From: Desulfobacteraceae bacterium
Lineage (GTDB): Bacteria; Desulfobacterota; Desulfobacteria; Desulfobacterales; Desulfococcaceae
Assembly (NCBI GenBank): GCA_011390755.1
Contig: JAABRU010000070.1
Coordinates: 1 to 32,069, forward strand
Length of the DNA stretch: 32,069 nucleotides
Direction: 5' to 3'
Shown here: positions 7,961 through 17,482 of the stretch, in pieces
Position numbering within the stretch: the first letter of the stretch is position 1
Layout: every line of letters starts with the position of its first letter
Position numbers and translations under genes: made by a program
Notes under the pieces: model-generated
The model's input: the letters and a program-made list of their open reading frames with translations, nothing else
What the model was told of the DNA's origin: nothing
Databases searched by the model: none

Positions 7961-9280
7961 TCAGCGTCTGCCTTTAATTCTGCCGCCGCCGCTTTTTTTC
8001 AGAAAACCCTCATAATGCCTTGTCAGCATATGCGATTCAATCTGAGCCACCGTATCAATGGCCACCCCGACAACAATCAGCAGGGCGGTTCCTCCGAAAT
8101 AAAAAGGCACATTGAATTTGGTCATCAAAACAGAGGGAAGCACACATACGGCAGATACATATATTGCACCGCCCAGTGTGATGCGGGTCAGTACACGATC
8201 AATATAATCGGCTGTCCGTTTTCCCGGCCGGATTCCCGGAATATAACCTCCGTGCTTTTTCATATTCTCTGCCACATCCACCGGGTTGAATGTTACGGCG
8301 GTGTAAAAATAACAGAAAAATACAATAAAAGCGACATAAAGCAGTTCATAAGCAACATGCCCCGGCACCATCGCATTGGCAACGGTCTGCATCCACGGCA
8401 CATTAACAAAGTTGGCCAGTGTTGCCGGGAACATGATGATGGAGGAGGCAAATATGGGCGGAATTACGCCGGATGTATTTACTTTTAGGGGTAAATGTGT
8501 GCTTTGTCCTCCGTACATCCGCCGTCCGACGACCCGTTTGGCATACTGGACAGGTATGCGTCTTTGACCCTGCTCCACGAATACGATGATGGCGACAACG
8601 CTTATCATGAAGATCATGAGCAGCAGGACGGCAAAGATGCCCATTTCACCGGTGGTCATAAGTCGGAAGGTGTTTCCGACGGCCACGGGCATTCCCGCGA
8701 CGATACCGGCAAATATGATGAGGGATATGCCGTTGCCGATTCCCCTTTCGGTGATTTGTTCCCCCAGCCACATGATAAATGCGGTTCCGGCGGTGAGGGT
8801 GATGACGGTCATAAGCCGGAAGGCCCAGCCCGGGTCTATGACGACGGGGGCACCGCCGGGGGAGCTCATGCTTTCCAGGCCGATGCTGATGCCGAAACCC
8901 TGGATGATGCTGAGGACCACTGTGCCGTAGCGGGTGTACTGGGTGATTTTTTTCCGTCCCTGCTCGCCTTCTTTGGAGAGTCTTTCCAGGTGGGGAATGA
9001 CCACTGTGAGAAGCTGCAGTATGATGGATGCGCTGATATAGGGCATAATTCCCAGGGCAAATACGGACAGGCGTTCCAGTGCCCCGCCGGAGAAGACATT
9101 GAAGAGGTCCAGCAGGGTGCCTTTGGTGCCTGAGAAAAAGGAGGCCAGGGCAACTGCATCAATGCCGGGAGTGGGCACATGGACACCGATCCGGTAGACT
9201 GCCAGCAGAGCAAAAGTGCACAGTATTCTTTTTTTTAGTTCCGGAATTTTGAATATATTTTGAAACCCGCTTGTTACCAT
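7961..9280 (-). CDS. secY: Protein translocase subunit SecY
   Basis: A 439-residue channel subunit of the Sec translocon in the inner membrane. About ten hydrophobic spans can be traced, from residue 18 ([15 protein letters not shown]) to about 420. Family signatures are [15 protein letters not shown] (plug and TM2 region) and [15 protein letters not shown]. The N-terminus [14 protein letters not shown] and the basic C-terminus ([12 protein letters not shown]) are normal. It follows rplO with a 173-bp gap. Confidence 0.98.
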   Translation of the reverse strand: MVTSGFQNIFKIPELKKRILCTFALLAVYRIGVHVPTPGIDAVALASFFSGTKGTLLDLFNVFSGGALERLSVFALGIMPYISASIILQLLTVVIPHLERLSKEGEQGRKKITQYTRYGTVVLSIIQGFGISIGLESMSSPGGAPVVIDPGWAFRLMTVITLTAGTAFIMWLGEQITERGIGNGISLIIFAGIVAGMPVAVGNTFRLMTTGEMGIFAVLLLMIFMISVVAIIVFVEQGQRRIPVQYAKRVVGRRMYGGQSTHLPLKVNTSGVIPPIFASSIIMFPATLANFVNVPWMQTVANAMVPGHVAYELLYVAFIVFFCYFYTAVTFNPVDVAENMKKHGGYIPGIRPGKRTADYIDRVLTRITLGGAIYVSAVCVLPSVLMTKFNVPFYFGGTALLIVVGVAIDTVAQIESHMLTRHYEGFLKKSGGGRIKGRR

Positions 9281-9453
9281 AGGTCCTCTCGTTTATTCCC
9301 CCCGGGTTCTGCCGGGTTCCTGTTATCCGATATAACACCGGTGATGTATCACTGGGGTGATGTATCTCCGGCAGGGTTTATCCGTTTATCGGATGCACCT
9401 GCCGGGGAAAGTGCTGGCCGGAATCCGGTTTTGCCGGGTGTATTCGGGCTGTG
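9281..9453. other. 173-bp rplO-secY spacer
   Basis: No gene is seen. The spacer has an internal direct echo (GGTGATGTATC twice, near 9341-9370) and loosely inverted words (TATCCGAT and ATCGGAT). It does not carry the heptamer or GCGAAGCG hairpin repeats that fill other gaps in this operon. Confidence 0.4.
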
Positions 9454-9903
9454 TTATTGTTTTTCGGCGGGTGTGATGCTTCCGCCGGCGGCCTCGATTT
9501 TGCTGCGTGCGCCTGAGCTTATGTAGGGCAGGCGAATGGTCAGGGGGTAGGAGATGTCTCCTTCCCCAAGCAGTTTGATGCCGTGGTATGTTCCTTTTAT
9601 CAGTCCGGTTTTGCGGAGCAGGGGTTCATCCACCAGGGTGCCGCTTTCAAAGCGTTCGAGGTCGCGGATATTGACTATCCCGATCTTTTTTTTGAATATG
9701 TTGGTGAATCCCCGTTTGGGCAGTCGCCGGTGAATGGGCATCTGCCCGCCTTCAAATCCGGGTCTGACACCGCCGCCGGAGCGGCTGTTGTGTCCCTTGC
9801 TTCCGCGGCCGGCGGTTTTTCCGCGGCCGGATCCGACACCGCGGCCCACCCGTTTGCGCTGTTTGTGTGCGCCCGGGGCGGGTTTGAGCTCATGCAGTCT
9901 CAT
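9454..9903 (-). CDS. rplO: Large ribosomal subunit protein L15
   Basis: A 149-residue L15. The N-terminus [22 protein letters not shown] is followed by the glycine-arginine rich tail that threads into 23S rRNA ([20 protein letters not shown]). The globular C-terminal part ends [15 protein letters not shown]. The start overlaps the last 14 bases of rpmD, implying coupled translation. Confidence 0.98.
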   Translation of the reverse strand: MRLHELKPAPGAHKQRKRVGRGVGSGRGKTAGRGSKGHNSRSGGGVRPGFEGGQMPIHRRLPKRGFTNIFKKKIGIVNIRDLERFESGTLVDEPLLRKTGLIKGTYHGIKLLGEGDISYPLTIRLPYISSGARSKIEAAGGSITPAEKQ

Positions 9904-10087
9904 CTATCATCTCCTCTGCCTTTACCAAGTGTGATACGGCATGAATCATGCCCCGTATGGAAGGTGTGTCTTCCAGTACGACGTGTCTGTTCATGCGGGT
10001 CAGTCCCATTCCGCGCAGTACTCTGCGGTGTTTTTCGGGTCTGCCGATCATGCTTTTCACCAGTGTTATTTTCAGACTTCCGGCCAT
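9890..10087 (-). CDS. rpmD: Large ribosomal subunit protein L30
   Basis: A 65-residue L30, [20 protein letters not shown] and so on, with the family pattern VRGMG-like ([26 protein letters not shown]). The ATG at 10087 is preceded by AAAGAGGAAAAT, a good ribosome binding site; an ATG seven codons upstream lacks family support. It overlaps rplO by 14 bp and follows rpsE by 10 bp. Confidence 0.96.
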   Translation of the reverse strand: MAGSLKITLVKSMIGRPEKHRRVLRGMGLTRMNRHVVLEDTPSIRGMIHAVSHLVKAEEMIDETA

Positions 10088-10097
10088 ATTTTCCTCT

Positions 10098-10619
10098 TTA
10101 TTCTGCAATTGCCTGCAGTTCTTCTGCTGTTTTTCCCCGTCTGGCAGCTATCTGTGTACGGCTTTGCAGCTGCCGGAGTCCTTCTATTGTTGCCCTGACC
10201 ACGTTGTGGGGGTTGTTGGTTCCGATGCATTTGGTCAGTATGTTCTGGACACCCACGGCTTCGAGGACTGCGCGCACTGCGCCGCCTGCTATCAGACCGG
10301 TTCCGTCTGAGGCGGGTTTGAGCAGTACTTTTCCGGCTCCGAATCTGCCGAGGACTTCGTAGGGAACCGTGCCTTTTGCCAGTGCGACTTTTACCATGTT
10401 TTTTGTGGCTTTTTCCACTCCTTTGCGGATGGCTTCGGGGACTTCGCCGGCTTTTCCGAGCCCGCAGCCCACGCTGCCTTCTCCGTCTCCGACGACGACG
10501 ATGGCACTGAAGCTGAATCGCCGTCCGCCTTTTACGACTTTTGCCACCCGGCTGATGTGGACAACTTTGTCTATGAGCTGATTTTCGTCATTGTCCGGTC
10601 TTTTTGCGCTTACCACCAA
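10098..10619 (-). CDS. rpsE: Small ribosomal subunit protein S5
   Basis: A 173-residue S5. The N-terminal dsRBD-like half contains [21 protein letters not shown] and [21 protein letters not shown], and the C-terminal half contains [22 protein letters not shown] and [16 protein letters not shown]. These features cover helix 34/translation fidelity contacts. Length is normal. It follows rplR by 20 bp. Confidence 0.98.
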   Translation of the reverse strand: MVVSAKRPDNDENQLIDKVVHISRVAKVVKGGRRFSFSAIVVVGDGEGSVGCGLGKAGEVPEAIRKGVEKATKNMVKVALAKGTVPYEVLGRFGAGKVLLKPASDGTGLIAGGAVRAVLEAVGVQNILTKCIGTNNPHNVVRATIEGLRQLQSRTQIAARRGKTAEELQAIAE

Positions 10620-10639
10620 GGGAATGCCTCCTTACCTGT

Positions 10640-11017
10640 TTAAAATTCCAATCCGGCTTTGCGTGCCCCGTCTGAAACGGCTTTGATTCGGCCGTGGTAC
10701 AGAAATCCGTTACGGTCGAATACCACCTGTCTGAGTCCTTTTTTTAAGGCGCGTTCTGCAATCAGTTTGCCCACAAGCACAGAAACCGGAATTTTTCCTT
10801 TGGTGTCTTCCAGTTCCGGGTTTTCCCTGACGGCTTTTTCTGTGCTGCCTGCCGCGGCCAGGGTGATTCCTCTGGTATCGTCCACTATCTGTGCGTAAAT
10901 ATGTTTCGCGCTCCGAAATACGCTGAGTCGGGGGCGCTCCGGTGTACCGTTGATTTTTTTTCTGATTCGTTTTTTGCGTTTCAGGCGTGCCTGACTTTTT
11001 TCTTTTACAGCACCCAT
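10640..11017 (-). CDS. rplR: Large ribosomal subunit protein L18
   Basis: A 125-residue L18, which binds 5S rRNA. Motifs are [36 protein letters not shown] and the C-terminal [22 protein letters not shown]. The ATG at 11017 is preferred because AAAGG lies 8 bases upstream; an ATG at 11023 sits too close to it. The gene is separated from rplF by a 217-bp repeat-filled gap. Confidence 0.95.
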   Translation of the reverse strand: MGAVKEKSQARLKRKKRIRKKINGTPERPRLSVFRSAKHIYAQIVDDTRGITLAAAGSTEKAVRENPELEDTKGKIPVSVLVGKLIAERALKKGLRQVVFDRNGFLYHGRIKAVSDGARKAGLEF

Positions 11018-11023
11018 TTCCAT

Positions 11024-11234
11024 ATCCTTTGTTGAGAGGGGGTTGTGTCCGGGGAACCGGGGTTCAACTCCCTGTTTTTTTCATTTTGTTTCCCTGCGGT
11101 GCCGGGGTCCGGGGGGCAAGGTGCTGGCACTTAACACCTGACACCTTTTCTCCTGACTCCGGGACGGTGCGTTACGCTTTGCTAACGCACCCTACTTTCC
11201 TGACACCTGACACCTTTTCACCTGACACCCTTTT
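11024..11234. repeat. Repeat module in the rplF-rplR gap (heptamers plus hairpin)
   Basis: The transcript would read: rplF stop, then GTGTCAGG-type heptamers (11148-11160 and 11200-11229 on this map), then a hairpin at 11166-11191. The hairpin arms GGTGCGTTA and TAACGCACC enclose the loop CGCTTTGC. Next come further heptamers (CACTTAACACCTGACACC near 11130) and a GC-rich stretch with GTGCCGGGG. The arrangement and orientation match the rplX-rplE and rplB-rpsS gaps. No gene is present. Confidence 0.9.
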
Positions 11235-11774
11235 TTATTTTGTGCCGGTTTTTCCGGCTTTGCGCTGTATGTGCTCTTCAGCGTATTTGACCCCTTTGCC
11301 TTTGTAGGGTTCGGGGGGCCGGAGTCTTCGGATGGCGGCAGCGGTGTGTCCCAGCAGCTGTTTGTCTGTGCCGGAGATTTTTACGATGGTGTTTTTTTCC
11401 ACTGCTGCGGAGACCCCTTCGGGTATGTCGAAGTTTACGGGGTGGGAGTATCCGAGGTGGAATATTATCTGTTTTCCGCTGATTTCGGCGCGGTATCCGA
11501 TGCCGTTGATTTCCAGCACCCGTTCAAAGCCCTGGGAGACTCCGGTTACCATGTTGGCGACCAGGCTGCGGGTGAGCCCCTGGAGTGCCCGGATTTTGCG
11601 GGTGTCTTTGCCGGGGATGACCCGGATGGTGTTGTCTTCTATGTGCAGGTCCACGTCCGGATGTATGTTTCCGCTGAGTGTGCCTTTTTCGCCCTGTACC
11701 CGGAACTCTCTGTCCTGGTATGTGATGCTGGTTTTGCCGGGTATGGGGATGGGTTTTTTTCCTACTCGGGACAT
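11235..11774 (-). CDS. rplF: Large ribosomal subunit protein L6
   Basis: A 179-residue L6 of the 50S stalk base near the sarcin-ricin loop. It begins MSRVGKKPIPIPGKTSI and contains the C-terminal signature RPPEPYKGKGVKYAEEHIQRKAGK-like sequence, plus GVSQGFERVLEINGIGYRAE. Length is normal. The repeat module starts a few bases after its TAA stop. It follows rpsH by 13 bp. Confidence 0.98.
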   Translation of the reverse strand: MSRVGKKPIPIPGKTSITYQDREFRVQGEKGTLSGNIHPDVDLHIEDNTIRVIPGKDTRKIRALQGLTRSLVANMVTGVSQGFERVLEINGIGYRAEISGKQIIFHLGYSHPVNFDIPEGVSAAVEKNTIVKISGTDKQLLGHTAAAIRRLRPPEPYKGKGVKYAEEHIQRKAGKTGTK

Positions 11775-11787
11775 TATCTATCTCCTC

Positions 11788-12186
11788 TCACCAAATTCTG
11801 CAAAGCACTTCGCCCCCGATTTTTTCTTTTCGGGCGCGCATATCTGTCATCATCCCTTTGGATGTGGAGACAACCGCGATGCCGGTTCCGTTCATGAACG
11901 GTTCTAAGTCTTTGTATTTTTTGTATACCCGGCGGCTCGGTTTGCTGATTCGCTCTATGCGGTATATTGCATGGCGGTTGTCCGGGCCGTATTTCAGGTA
12001 TATCCGCAGGATGCCCTGCCTGCCATCCCTGATAAATTTGTAGTTTCGGATATACCCCTCGTTCTTGAGCACCTTGGCTAGTTCGGTTTTCAGATTTGAA
12101 CCGGGGATATCCACACTGTTAAACTTTGCGTTTCCGGCGTTGCGTATCCGGGTCAGCATGTCCGCAATGGGATCACTCATCGTCAT
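11788..12186 (-). CDS. rpsH: Small ribosomal subunit protein S8
   Basis: A 132-residue S8 that binds 16S rRNA helix 21. It starts MTMSDPIADMLTRIRNAG and ends in the family motif GTGIAVVSTSKGMMTDMRARKEKIGGEVLCRIW. The ATG at 12186 has GGAG 10 bases upstream; a second ATG two codons on (12180) is equally conserved. In E. coli S8 autoregulates the spc operon at rplE. Confidence 0.96.
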   Translation of the reverse strand: MTMSDPIADMLTRIRNAGNAKFNSVDIPGSNLKTELAKVLKNEGYIRNYKFIRDGRQGILRIYLKYGPDNRHAIYRIERISKPSRRVYKKYKDLEPFMNGTGIAVVSTSKGMMTDMRARKEKIGGEVLCRIW

Positions 12187-12214
12187 TTTCTGTGTGCTCC
12201 TTGTCTGATGTGGC

Positions 12215-12400
12215 CTACCAGCTTGATTTGGTAACGCCCGGAAGTTTGCCGACAGAGGCAAGGGACCGGAAGCAGATGCGGCATATGCCGAATTTGCGCA
12301 GATATCCTCTGGCTCTGCCGCACATGGGGCATCTGTTGTAGGCCCGCACTCTGAATTTCGGTTTTTTTTCTGCTTTTATTTTCAGCGCTTTTTTTGCCAA
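12215..12400 (-). CDS. rpsN: Small ribosomal subunit protein S14, zinc-binding short form
   Basis: A 61-residue S14 of the short type Z form, with zinc ligands C24, C27, C40 and C43 (CPMC and CRIC). It ends [11 protein letters not shown], as in the family. It lies between rplE (11 bp) and rpsH (28 bp). Confidence 0.97.
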   Translation of the reverse strand: MAKKALKIKAEKKPKFRVRAYNRCPMCGRARGYLRKFGICRICFRSLASVGKLPGVTKSSW

Positions 12401-12411
12401 TGCAAACCTCC

Positions 12412-12951
12412 TTAGTTTCTGAACGGCATTCCCATGAGTTTGAGCAGTTTTTTTGCTTCCGGGTCCGTGCGGGCTGTTGTTACGACGGTAACATTCATCC
12501 CTTTGATTTTGTCTATTCTGTCGTAGTCAATTTCCGGGAAGATGATGTGTTCCCGGATGCCGAGGGAATAGTTTCCGCGGCCGTCGAAGGCTTTTCCGGA
12601 TATTCCGCGGAAGTCCCGTACGCGGGCCAGTGCGATATTGACCAGTTTGTAGTAAAAGTCGTACATGCGGTTTCGCCGGAGTGTGACCCGGCAGCCCACG
12701 GGCATTCCCTCTCTGAGCTTGAAAGCGGCTATGGATCGTTTGGCACGGGTGACTACGGGTTGCTGCCCGGCAATGAGCCGGAGTTCCGCAACGGCGGTGT
12801 CTATGATTTTGACGTTGTGGATAGCTTCTCCCAGCCCCATGTTCAGGACGATTTTGTCGAGTTTGGGGATTTGCATCCGGTTTTTATAGCCAAATGTTTC
12901 GATCAGTTTGGGAACGACTTCTTTTTCATAATAACTTTTCATTTGTGACAT
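12412..12951 (-). CDS. rplE: Large ribosomal subunit protein L5
   Basis: A 179-residue L5, a 5S rRNA-binding protein. Motifs are [37 protein letters not shown] and [20 protein letters not shown]. It ends [10 protein letters not shown], as typical. It is separated from rplX by a 215-bp repeat-filled gap, whereas these two genes are usually almost adjacent. Confidence 0.98.
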   Translation of the reverse strand: MSQMKSYYEKEVVPKLIETFGYKNRMQIPKLDKIVLNMGLGEAIHNVKIIDTAVAELRLIAGQQPVVTRAKRSIAAFKLREGMPVGCRVTLRRNRMYDFYYKLVNIALARVRDFRGISGKAFDGRGNYSLGIREHIIFPEIDYDRIDKIKGMNVTVVTTARTDPEAKKLLKLMGMPFRN

Positions 12952-13166
12952 GAAAAAATCTCCAACGGTTCTGTATGTTTCCGGGTGCCGGGTTCCTGAC
13001 TCCGTGGCGGTGCGTTACGCTTCGCTAAGGCACCCTGCTTTCCTGGGTGCCGGGGCTGGGTGCTGGCACTTAACACTTAACATCTGACACCTTTTTCATT
13101 TGACCGTGCGTTACGCTTCGCTAACGCACCCTACTTTTCTGACACCTGACACCTTTTCACCCTGTT
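12952..13166. repeat. Repeat module in the rplX-rplE gap (heptamers plus two hairpins)
   Basis: Two copies of the GCGAAGCG-loop hairpin are present, at 13009-13034 (one arm mismatch) and 13106-13129 (arms GTGCGTTA and TAACGCAC, loop CGCTTCGC). Heptamers flank them (ACTTAACACTTAACA near 13066-13085 and TGACACCTGACACC near 13140-13153). A GTGCCGGG-type GC-rich word pair lies between. The block just after the rplX stop is almost the same sequence as that after rplF, so this is a copied composite module. No gene is present. Confidence 0.92.
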
Positions 13167-13496
13167 TCAGGCATCAATGATTTCTTTACATTTTCTGCAC
13201 ATCCGCATGTTTTTGCCGTTTTCGAGTCGCTGCATTTTGGTGCGCACCGGGGTCATGCATTTGTTGCACATGAGCATTATGTTGGACCAGTGGAGGGGTG
13301 CCTCGCTTTCCACTATTCCGCCCTGCCGGTTTTGTGCGTTGGGTTTTACATGACGTTTGATCATATTTATATTTTCGACCAGGACGCGGCTTTTTTTTCT
13401 GTCCACTTTGAGTATTTTGCCGATTTTTCCTTTGTCTTTTCCGGCAAGTACTTTGACTTTGTCATCTTTTTTGATACGGCACTTGTTTTTTATCAT
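13167..13496 (-). CDS. rplX: Large ribosomal subunit protein L24 with C-terminal cysteine pairs
   Basis: A 109-residue L24 that initiates 50S assembly. The KOW segment DDKVKVLAGKDKGKIGKILK is at residues 11-30. The C-terminal part carries two CxxC pairs (C77/C80 and C100/C103), suggesting a zinc ribbon. It follows rplN by 35 bp. A copied repeat module begins about 9 bases after its TGA stop. Confidence 0.97.
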   Translation of the reverse strand: MIKNKCRIKKDDKVKVLAGKDKGKIGKILKVDRKKSRVLVENINMIKRHVKPNAQNRQGGIVESEAPLHWSNIMLMCNKCMTPVRTKMQRLENGKNMRMCRKCKEIIDA

Positions 13497-13531
13497 CCTT
13501 CACATCTCCACAGGTCAGACGGATTGGGCAT

Positions 13532-13900
13532 CTAGAGAACTTCGGGGGCCAGGGATATTATTTTCATAAATCTTTTGGCCCGCAGTTCTCTGGCCACGGG
13601 GCCGAAGATTCGGGTTCCGATGGGTTCTCTGGCGGCGTTGATCAGCACGGCGGAATTGTCATCGAAACGGATGTAGGATCCGTCGGGTCGGCGGATTTCC
13701 TTTTTGGTTCGGACCACCACTGCTTTGAGTACGTCGCCTTTTTTTACTTTGGCATTGGGTATTGCTTCTTTGACACTGACAACAATGATGTCACCGATGG
13801 TGGCGTAGCGTCTTCTGGAGCCGCCGAGCACTTTGATGCAGTAGAGTACTTTTGCTCCGGAGTTGTCTGCCACTGTCAGTCTGGATTCTGTCTGAATCAT
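13532..13900 (-). CDS. rplN: Large ribosomal subunit protein L14
   Basis: A 122-residue L14 with very high conservation: [21 protein letters not shown] at the start, [21 protein letters not shown] in the middle and [24 protein letters not shown] at the end. Length is exactly that of the family. It follows rpsQ by 13 bp. Confidence 0.99.
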   Translation of the reverse strand: MIQTESRLTVADNSGAKVLYCIKVLGGSRRRYATIGDIIVVSVKEAIPNAKVKKGDVLKAVVVRTKKEIRRPDGSYIRFDDNSAVLINAAREPIGTRIFGPVARELRAKRFMKIISLAPEVL

Positions 13901-13913
13901 GTTATATTATCCC

Positions 13914-14171
13914 TTACTCAGCCTTTACGAGAATTTCACTGACGCGCCATTTTTTTGTTTTGCTGATGGGTCTGGACCCGGTGATGAGTACTTTGTCGCC
14001 GATGCGGCAGGCATTTTTTTCATCGTGGGCAGCAAATTTCGCACGTCTCCTTATGTATTTGTGGTACAAAGGGTGCTTTACCAGTCTTTCGACGAGGACA
14101 ATGACGGTTTTGTCCATTTTGTCGCTTACGATGGTTCCGGTCAGCTGTCTTCTCATACCTCTTTTTTTCAT
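13914..14171 (-). CDS. rpsQ: Small ribosomal subunit protein S17
   Basis: An 85-residue OB-fold S17, a primary 16S rRNA binder. Motifs are [31 protein letters not shown] and [20 protein letters not shown]. The start lies 3 bp after the rpmC stop. Confidence 0.98.
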   Translation of the reverse strand: MKKRGMRRQLTGTIVSDKMDKTVIVLVERLVKHPLYHKYIRRRAKFAAHDEKNACRIGDKVLITGSRPISKTKKWRVSEILVKAE

Positions 14172-14174
14172 GGC

Positions 14175-14378
14175 TTATTCGTCTCTGTTTTTGGGTTCTG
14201 TCTCCTGCAGGATTGTTTTGATCCTTGCAATATCCCGCCGGGTCTGTTTGATTTTCTGCGGATTTTCCAGCTGTCCGATGCCGTGCTGAAAGCGCAGGTT
14301 GAAATACTCTTCTTTGAGTTCGTGTATTTTCCGGTGCATTTCTTCACGGGAGAATTCACGGATTTCTTTTGCCTTCAT
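14175..14378 (-). CDS. rpmC: Large ribosomal subunit protein L29
   Basis: A 67-residue L29 that sits at the peptide exit tunnel near the SRP and trigger-factor docking site. It begins [20 protein letters not shown] and includes [21 protein letters not shown]. The ATG at 14378 overlaps the rplP stop (ATGA), so translation is coupled. Confidence 0.96.
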   Translation of the reverse strand: MKAKEIREFSREEMHRKIHELKEEYFNLRFQHGIGQLENPQKIKQTRRDIARIKTILQETEPKNRDE

Positions 14379-14791
14379 ATCATGTCTCCCCTTTCGACAA
14401 ATTTGGTTTTGAGGGGGAGTTTGTGTGCGGCGAGCCGCAGGGCCTCCCGCGCCAGTTCGGCGGGGATGCCTTCCATTTCGTAGAGTATCCTTCCCGGACG
14501 GATGACCGCCACCCAGCCTTCGGGTGCGCCTTTTCCTTTTCCCATTCTGACTTCGGCCGGTTTTTTGGTGTATGATTTGTCCGGGAATATGCGTATCCAC
14601 ATTTTTCCGCCTCTTTTTACATGGCGGGTCATGGCGATACGGGCGGCCTCTATCTGTTTGGATGTTATCCAGCCGCATTCCACGGCCTGCAGTCCGTACT
14701 GGCCGAAGCTCAGTTTGGAGCCGCGGGCCGCCAGTCCCCGCATTTTCCCTTTTTGCTGTTTTCTGAATCTGACTCTTTTGGGACTCAGCAT
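14375..14791 (-). CDS. rplP: Large ribosomal subunit protein L16
   Basis: A 138-residue L16 at the A-site finger and peptidyl-transferase region. It begins [19 protein letters not shown] and contains [25 protein letters not shown] and [20 protein letters not shown]. It follows rpsC by 18 bp and overlaps rpmC by 4 bp. Confidence 0.98.
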   Translation of the reverse strand: MLSPKRVRFRKQQKGKMRGLAARGSKLSFGQYGLQAVECGWITSKQIEAARIAMTRHVKRGGKMWIRIFPDKSYTKKPAEVRMGKGKGAPEGWVAVIRPGRILYEMEGIPAELAREALRLAAHKLPLKTKFVERGDMI

Positions 14792-14809
14792 TTTCCCTAC
14801 TCCCTCCGC

Positions 14810-15463
14810 TTAATTGGCAGCTGTTTCAGTGGCATCTTTTTTTAGTATTTCGCCTTTGAAGATAAATACTTTTACGCCGATAATTCCGTAGGTGGTGCGT
14901 GCCTGTGCAAATCCGTAGTCCACATCCGCCCGCAGGGTGTGCAGGGGGACCCGGCCTTCTCTGTACCACTCAGTGCGGGCCATTTCGGCACCGCCGAGGC
15001 GTCCGGCACAGATGATTTTGATTCCCTGTGCACCGAAGCGCATGGCGGAGGTGACACCTCGTTTCATGGCTCTTCGGAAGGCGATTCTTCTTTCCATCTG
15101 CGCTGCGACATTTTCGGCCACGAGCTGGGCATCCATTTCGGGTTTGCGCACTTCCTGGATGTCTATGAGTACTTCCTGGGAGATCATTTTTTCGAGTTCT
15201 TTTCTCAGGATTTCGATTTCAGATCCTTTTTTCCCGATAACGATTCCCGGGCGGGCCGTGTATATCCGCAGGCGGACGCGTTTGGAAGATCTTTCGATTT
15301 CAATTTTGGAGATTCCGGCATGATACAGTTTCTTTTTGACAAATTTGCGGATGTTATGATCTTCCAGAATATAGGCCGCATATTTTTTTCCTGCATACCA
15401 TCGTGATTCCCATGTTCTGACTATGCCGAGTCTTAATCCTATGGGATTTACTTTCTGCCCCAA
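14810..15463 (-). CDS. rpsC: Small ribosomal subunit protein S3
   Basis: A 217-residue S3 at the mRNA entry channel. It starts [22 protein letters not shown], has a KH domain around residues 39-110 ([15 protein letters not shown]), and a C-terminal S3 domain with [23 protein letters not shown] and [18 protein letters not shown]. The length is typical. It follows rplV by 15 bp. Confidence 0.98.
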   Translation of the reverse strand: MGQKVNPIGLRLGIVRTWESRWYAGKKYAAYILEDHNIRKFVKKKLYHAGISKIEIERSSKRVRLRIYTARPGIVIGKKGSEIEILRKELEKMISQEVLIDIQEVRKPEMDAQLVAENVAAQMERRIAFRRAMKRGVTSAMRFGAQGIKIICAGRLGGAEMARTEWYREGRVPLHTLRADVDYGFAQARTTYGIIGVKVFIFKGEILKKDATETAAN

Positions 15464-15478
15464 GCGTTTACCCTCCTT

Positions 15479-15817
15479 TTAGACCGAATCATCTGCCAGT
15501 GTGACTGTTATATGAGCGGTTTTTTTTAGTATCCGGGCACCTCTTCCCCGTGCCCGTGCCCTGAATCGTTTGAGTACGGGGCCCTGGTCTGCGGTTATGT
15601 TCCGGATTGTGAGTATATCCACATCCAGGCCCTTGTTCTGGTTTGCGTTTGCCACCGCAGAACGGATCAGTTTTTCCAGTATGCCTGCAGATTTCTGCGG
15701 CATGAAGCGGAGTCTGCCCAGTCCCTGTTCCACGGGGCAGCCTTTTACAGCCCCGATGATTTTGCGGACTTTCTGCGGAGAAATGCGCACATAGCGTAGT
15801 ACGGCTGTTACCTCCAT
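15479..15817 (-). CDS. rplV: Large ribosomal subunit protein L22
   Basis: A 112-residue L22, whose hairpin lines the exit tunnel. It contains [41 protein letters not shown] and the hairpin-tip region [27 protein letters not shown]. It follows rpsS by 13 bp. Confidence 0.98.
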   Translation of the reverse strand: MEVTAVLRYVRISPQKVRKIIGAVKGCPVEQGLGRLRFMPQKSAGILEKLIRSAVANANQNKGLDVDILTIRNITADQGPVLKRFRARARGRGARILKKTAHITVTLADDSV

Positions 15818-15830
15818 TGCAAGATTTCCT

Positions 15831-16112
15831 TTATTTCTTCAGTTTTGTTTTTTTGTCTCCGGCATGTCCGTAAAATGTGCGTGTCGGTGAGAACTCTCCG
15901 AGTTTGTGTCCGACCATGTTTTCTGTGACAAATACCGGTATAAATTTTCTTCCGTTGTGAACCGCCAGAGTGATACCGACCATTTCCGGTATGATTGTGG
16001 ATCGTCTGGACCATGTTTTGATGACCCTGTTGCTGCGGGCCTGCTGTGCGGTGAGCACTTTTTTCATGAGTTTCGGTTCAATGTAGGGTCCTTTTTTTAG
16101 TGACCTGGGCAT
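15831..16112 (-). CDS. rpsS: Small ribosomal subunit protein S19
   Basis: A 93-residue S19 of the 30S head, contacting the subunit interface with S13. It starts [19 protein letters not shown] and contains [46 protein letters not shown] sequence in family order. It is separated from rplB by 527 bp of repeats, where a few bases are normal. Confidence 0.98.
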   Translation of the reverse strand: MPRSLKKGPYIEPKLMKKVLTAQQARSNRVIKTWSRRSTIIPEMVGITLAVHNGRKFIPVFVTENMVGHKLGEFSPTRTFYGHAGDKKTKLKK

Positions 16113-16639
16113 ATGTTCTCCTGCTGGGTTCCTGGGTGCCGGTATTTAAGTTCTGACACCTGAACATTTTTTTTCTGGTACGGGGCGGTGCGTTACGCTT
16201 CGCTAACGCACCCTACTTTTCTGGATGCCGGGTGCTGGCACTTAACACCCGACACCTGACACCTGACACCTTTTTTTCTGATACCGTGCGGTGCGTTACG
16301 CTTCGCTAACGCACCCTGCGGTGCCGGGGTCTGGGTGCAGGACTTAACACTTAACACTTAACATGTAATGTAACTACCCTTTGAGAAAATCGGATGCTCC
16401 CGACTTCCGGCCCGGCCGGACACGGTTCCGGGGCGGATTCCGCTGTCGTCAGTCCGGTCGGTCGGTCTGCACAGGAGTCAGATCGTTATTCTGAATATAT
16501 TCAGATGGTAACTGATTTTCTCTATAGGGGTGTTACATTACACACTTAACACTTAACACCTGACACTTAACACTTAACACTTAACACCTGACACCTGACA
16601 CTTAACACCTGACACCTGACACCTGACACCTGACACCTT
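16113..16639. repeat. 527-bp repeat island in the rplB-rpsS gap
   Basis: No gene is present. Two perfect GCGAAGCG-loop hairpins with arms GGTGCGTTA and TAACGCACC lie at 16187-16212 and 16290-16315. Heptamer runs (TGACACC and TTAACAC words) fill 16230-16272, 16341-16363 and 16543-16637. A 179-bp inverted-repeat element (16364-16542) is inserted in the heptamer run. The heptamers begin 3 bases after the rplB TAG stop. Confidence 0.93.
16364..16542. mobile_element. 179-bp MITE-like element inserted in the heptamer array
   Basis: The ends are inverted: TGTAATGTAAC at the left and GTTACATTACA at the right are perfect complements. Similarity continues inward (TACCC..GAGAAAATC against GATTTTCTC..GGGGT) for about 27 bp with mismatches. 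The interior is GC-rich, with no heptamers and no reading frame of note. It splits a TTAACAC run. The repetitive flanks make a target duplication impossible to define. Confidence 0.75.
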
Positions 16640-17470
16640 CTACCTTTTTGTGCGTTTTTTGACAATGTAGCGGTCGGTTTTTTTGTTGTTTCGTGTTTTG
16701 TATCCTTTACTGGGTACGCCCCAGGGTGAGCAGGGGTGGCGTCCGCCGGAGGAGCGTCCCTCGCCGCCGCCCATGGGGTGGTCTACGGGGTTCATGGCCA
16801 CGCCCCGGACTTTGGGCCGTCTGCCGAGCCAGCGTTTTCTGCCGGCTTTGCCCAGGGAGATGTTTTCATGGATGACATTTCCGACCTGTCCGATGGTTGC
16901 CATGCAGGTGAGCAGAACCATGCGGACTTCCCCGGAGGGGAGTTTTACGAGTGCGTATCTGTCTTCTTTTGCCATGAGCTGGGCAAATGTTCCCGCGCTT
17001 CTGACTATCTGGCCCCCTTTTCCCGGTTTGAGTTCTATATTGTGGATATGGGTTCCCAGGGGGATGTTTCTGAGCGGGAGACTGTTTCCCGGACGGATGT
17101 CGGCATCGGGTCCGGCCATGATCGGGTCTCCCACGGTAAGGCTGACGGGTGCCAGTATGTAGCGTTTTTCCCCGTCTGCATAGTGCAGGAGTGCGATACG
17201 GGCACTGCGGTTGGGGTCGTATTCTATGGAGGCGACTTTTGCCGGTATGCCGATTTTATTCCGTTTGAAATCAATGATCCGGTAGTGCCGTCTGCTGCCG
17301 CCGCCCCGGTGCCGGGAGGTGATGCGGCCGTTTGCGTTGCGTCCGCCTTTTTTGTTCAGGGGTTTCAGCAGGCTTTTTTCCGGTTTTTCCCGGGTGATTT
17401 CCCGGTTTGCGGCAAATTCCTGGAATCTGCGTCCGGGTGATGTGGGTTTTGATTTTTTTATTGCAGCCAT
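16640..17470 (-). CDS. rplB: Large ribosomal subunit protein L2
   Basis: A 276-residue L2 at the peptidyl-transferase region. It contains the N-terminal [50 protein letters not shown], and the C-terminal [29 protein letters not shown] with the critical histidine region. Length matches the family. It follows rplW by 12 bp. Confidence 0.98.
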   Translation of the reverse strand: MAAIKKSKPTSPGRRFQEFAANREITREKPEKSLLKPLNKKGGRNANGRITSRHRGGGSRRHYRIIDFKRNKIGIPAKVASIEYDPNRSARIALLHYADGEKRYILAPVSLTVGDPIMAGPDADIRPGNSLPLRNIPLGTHIHNIELKPGKGGQIVRSAGTFAQLMAKEDRYALVKLPSGEVRMVLLTCMATIGQVGNVIHENISLGKAGRKRWLGRRPKVRGVAMNPVDHPMGGGEGRSSGGRHPCSPWGVPSKGYKTRNNKKTDRYIVKKRTKR

Positions 17471-17482
17471 TCTGACTCCTCG

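Noticed and set aside
8495..9133. Long plus-strand open frame opposite secY
   Set aside because: Antisense frame created by the codon bias of secY; it has no family and lies fully inside a conserved gene.
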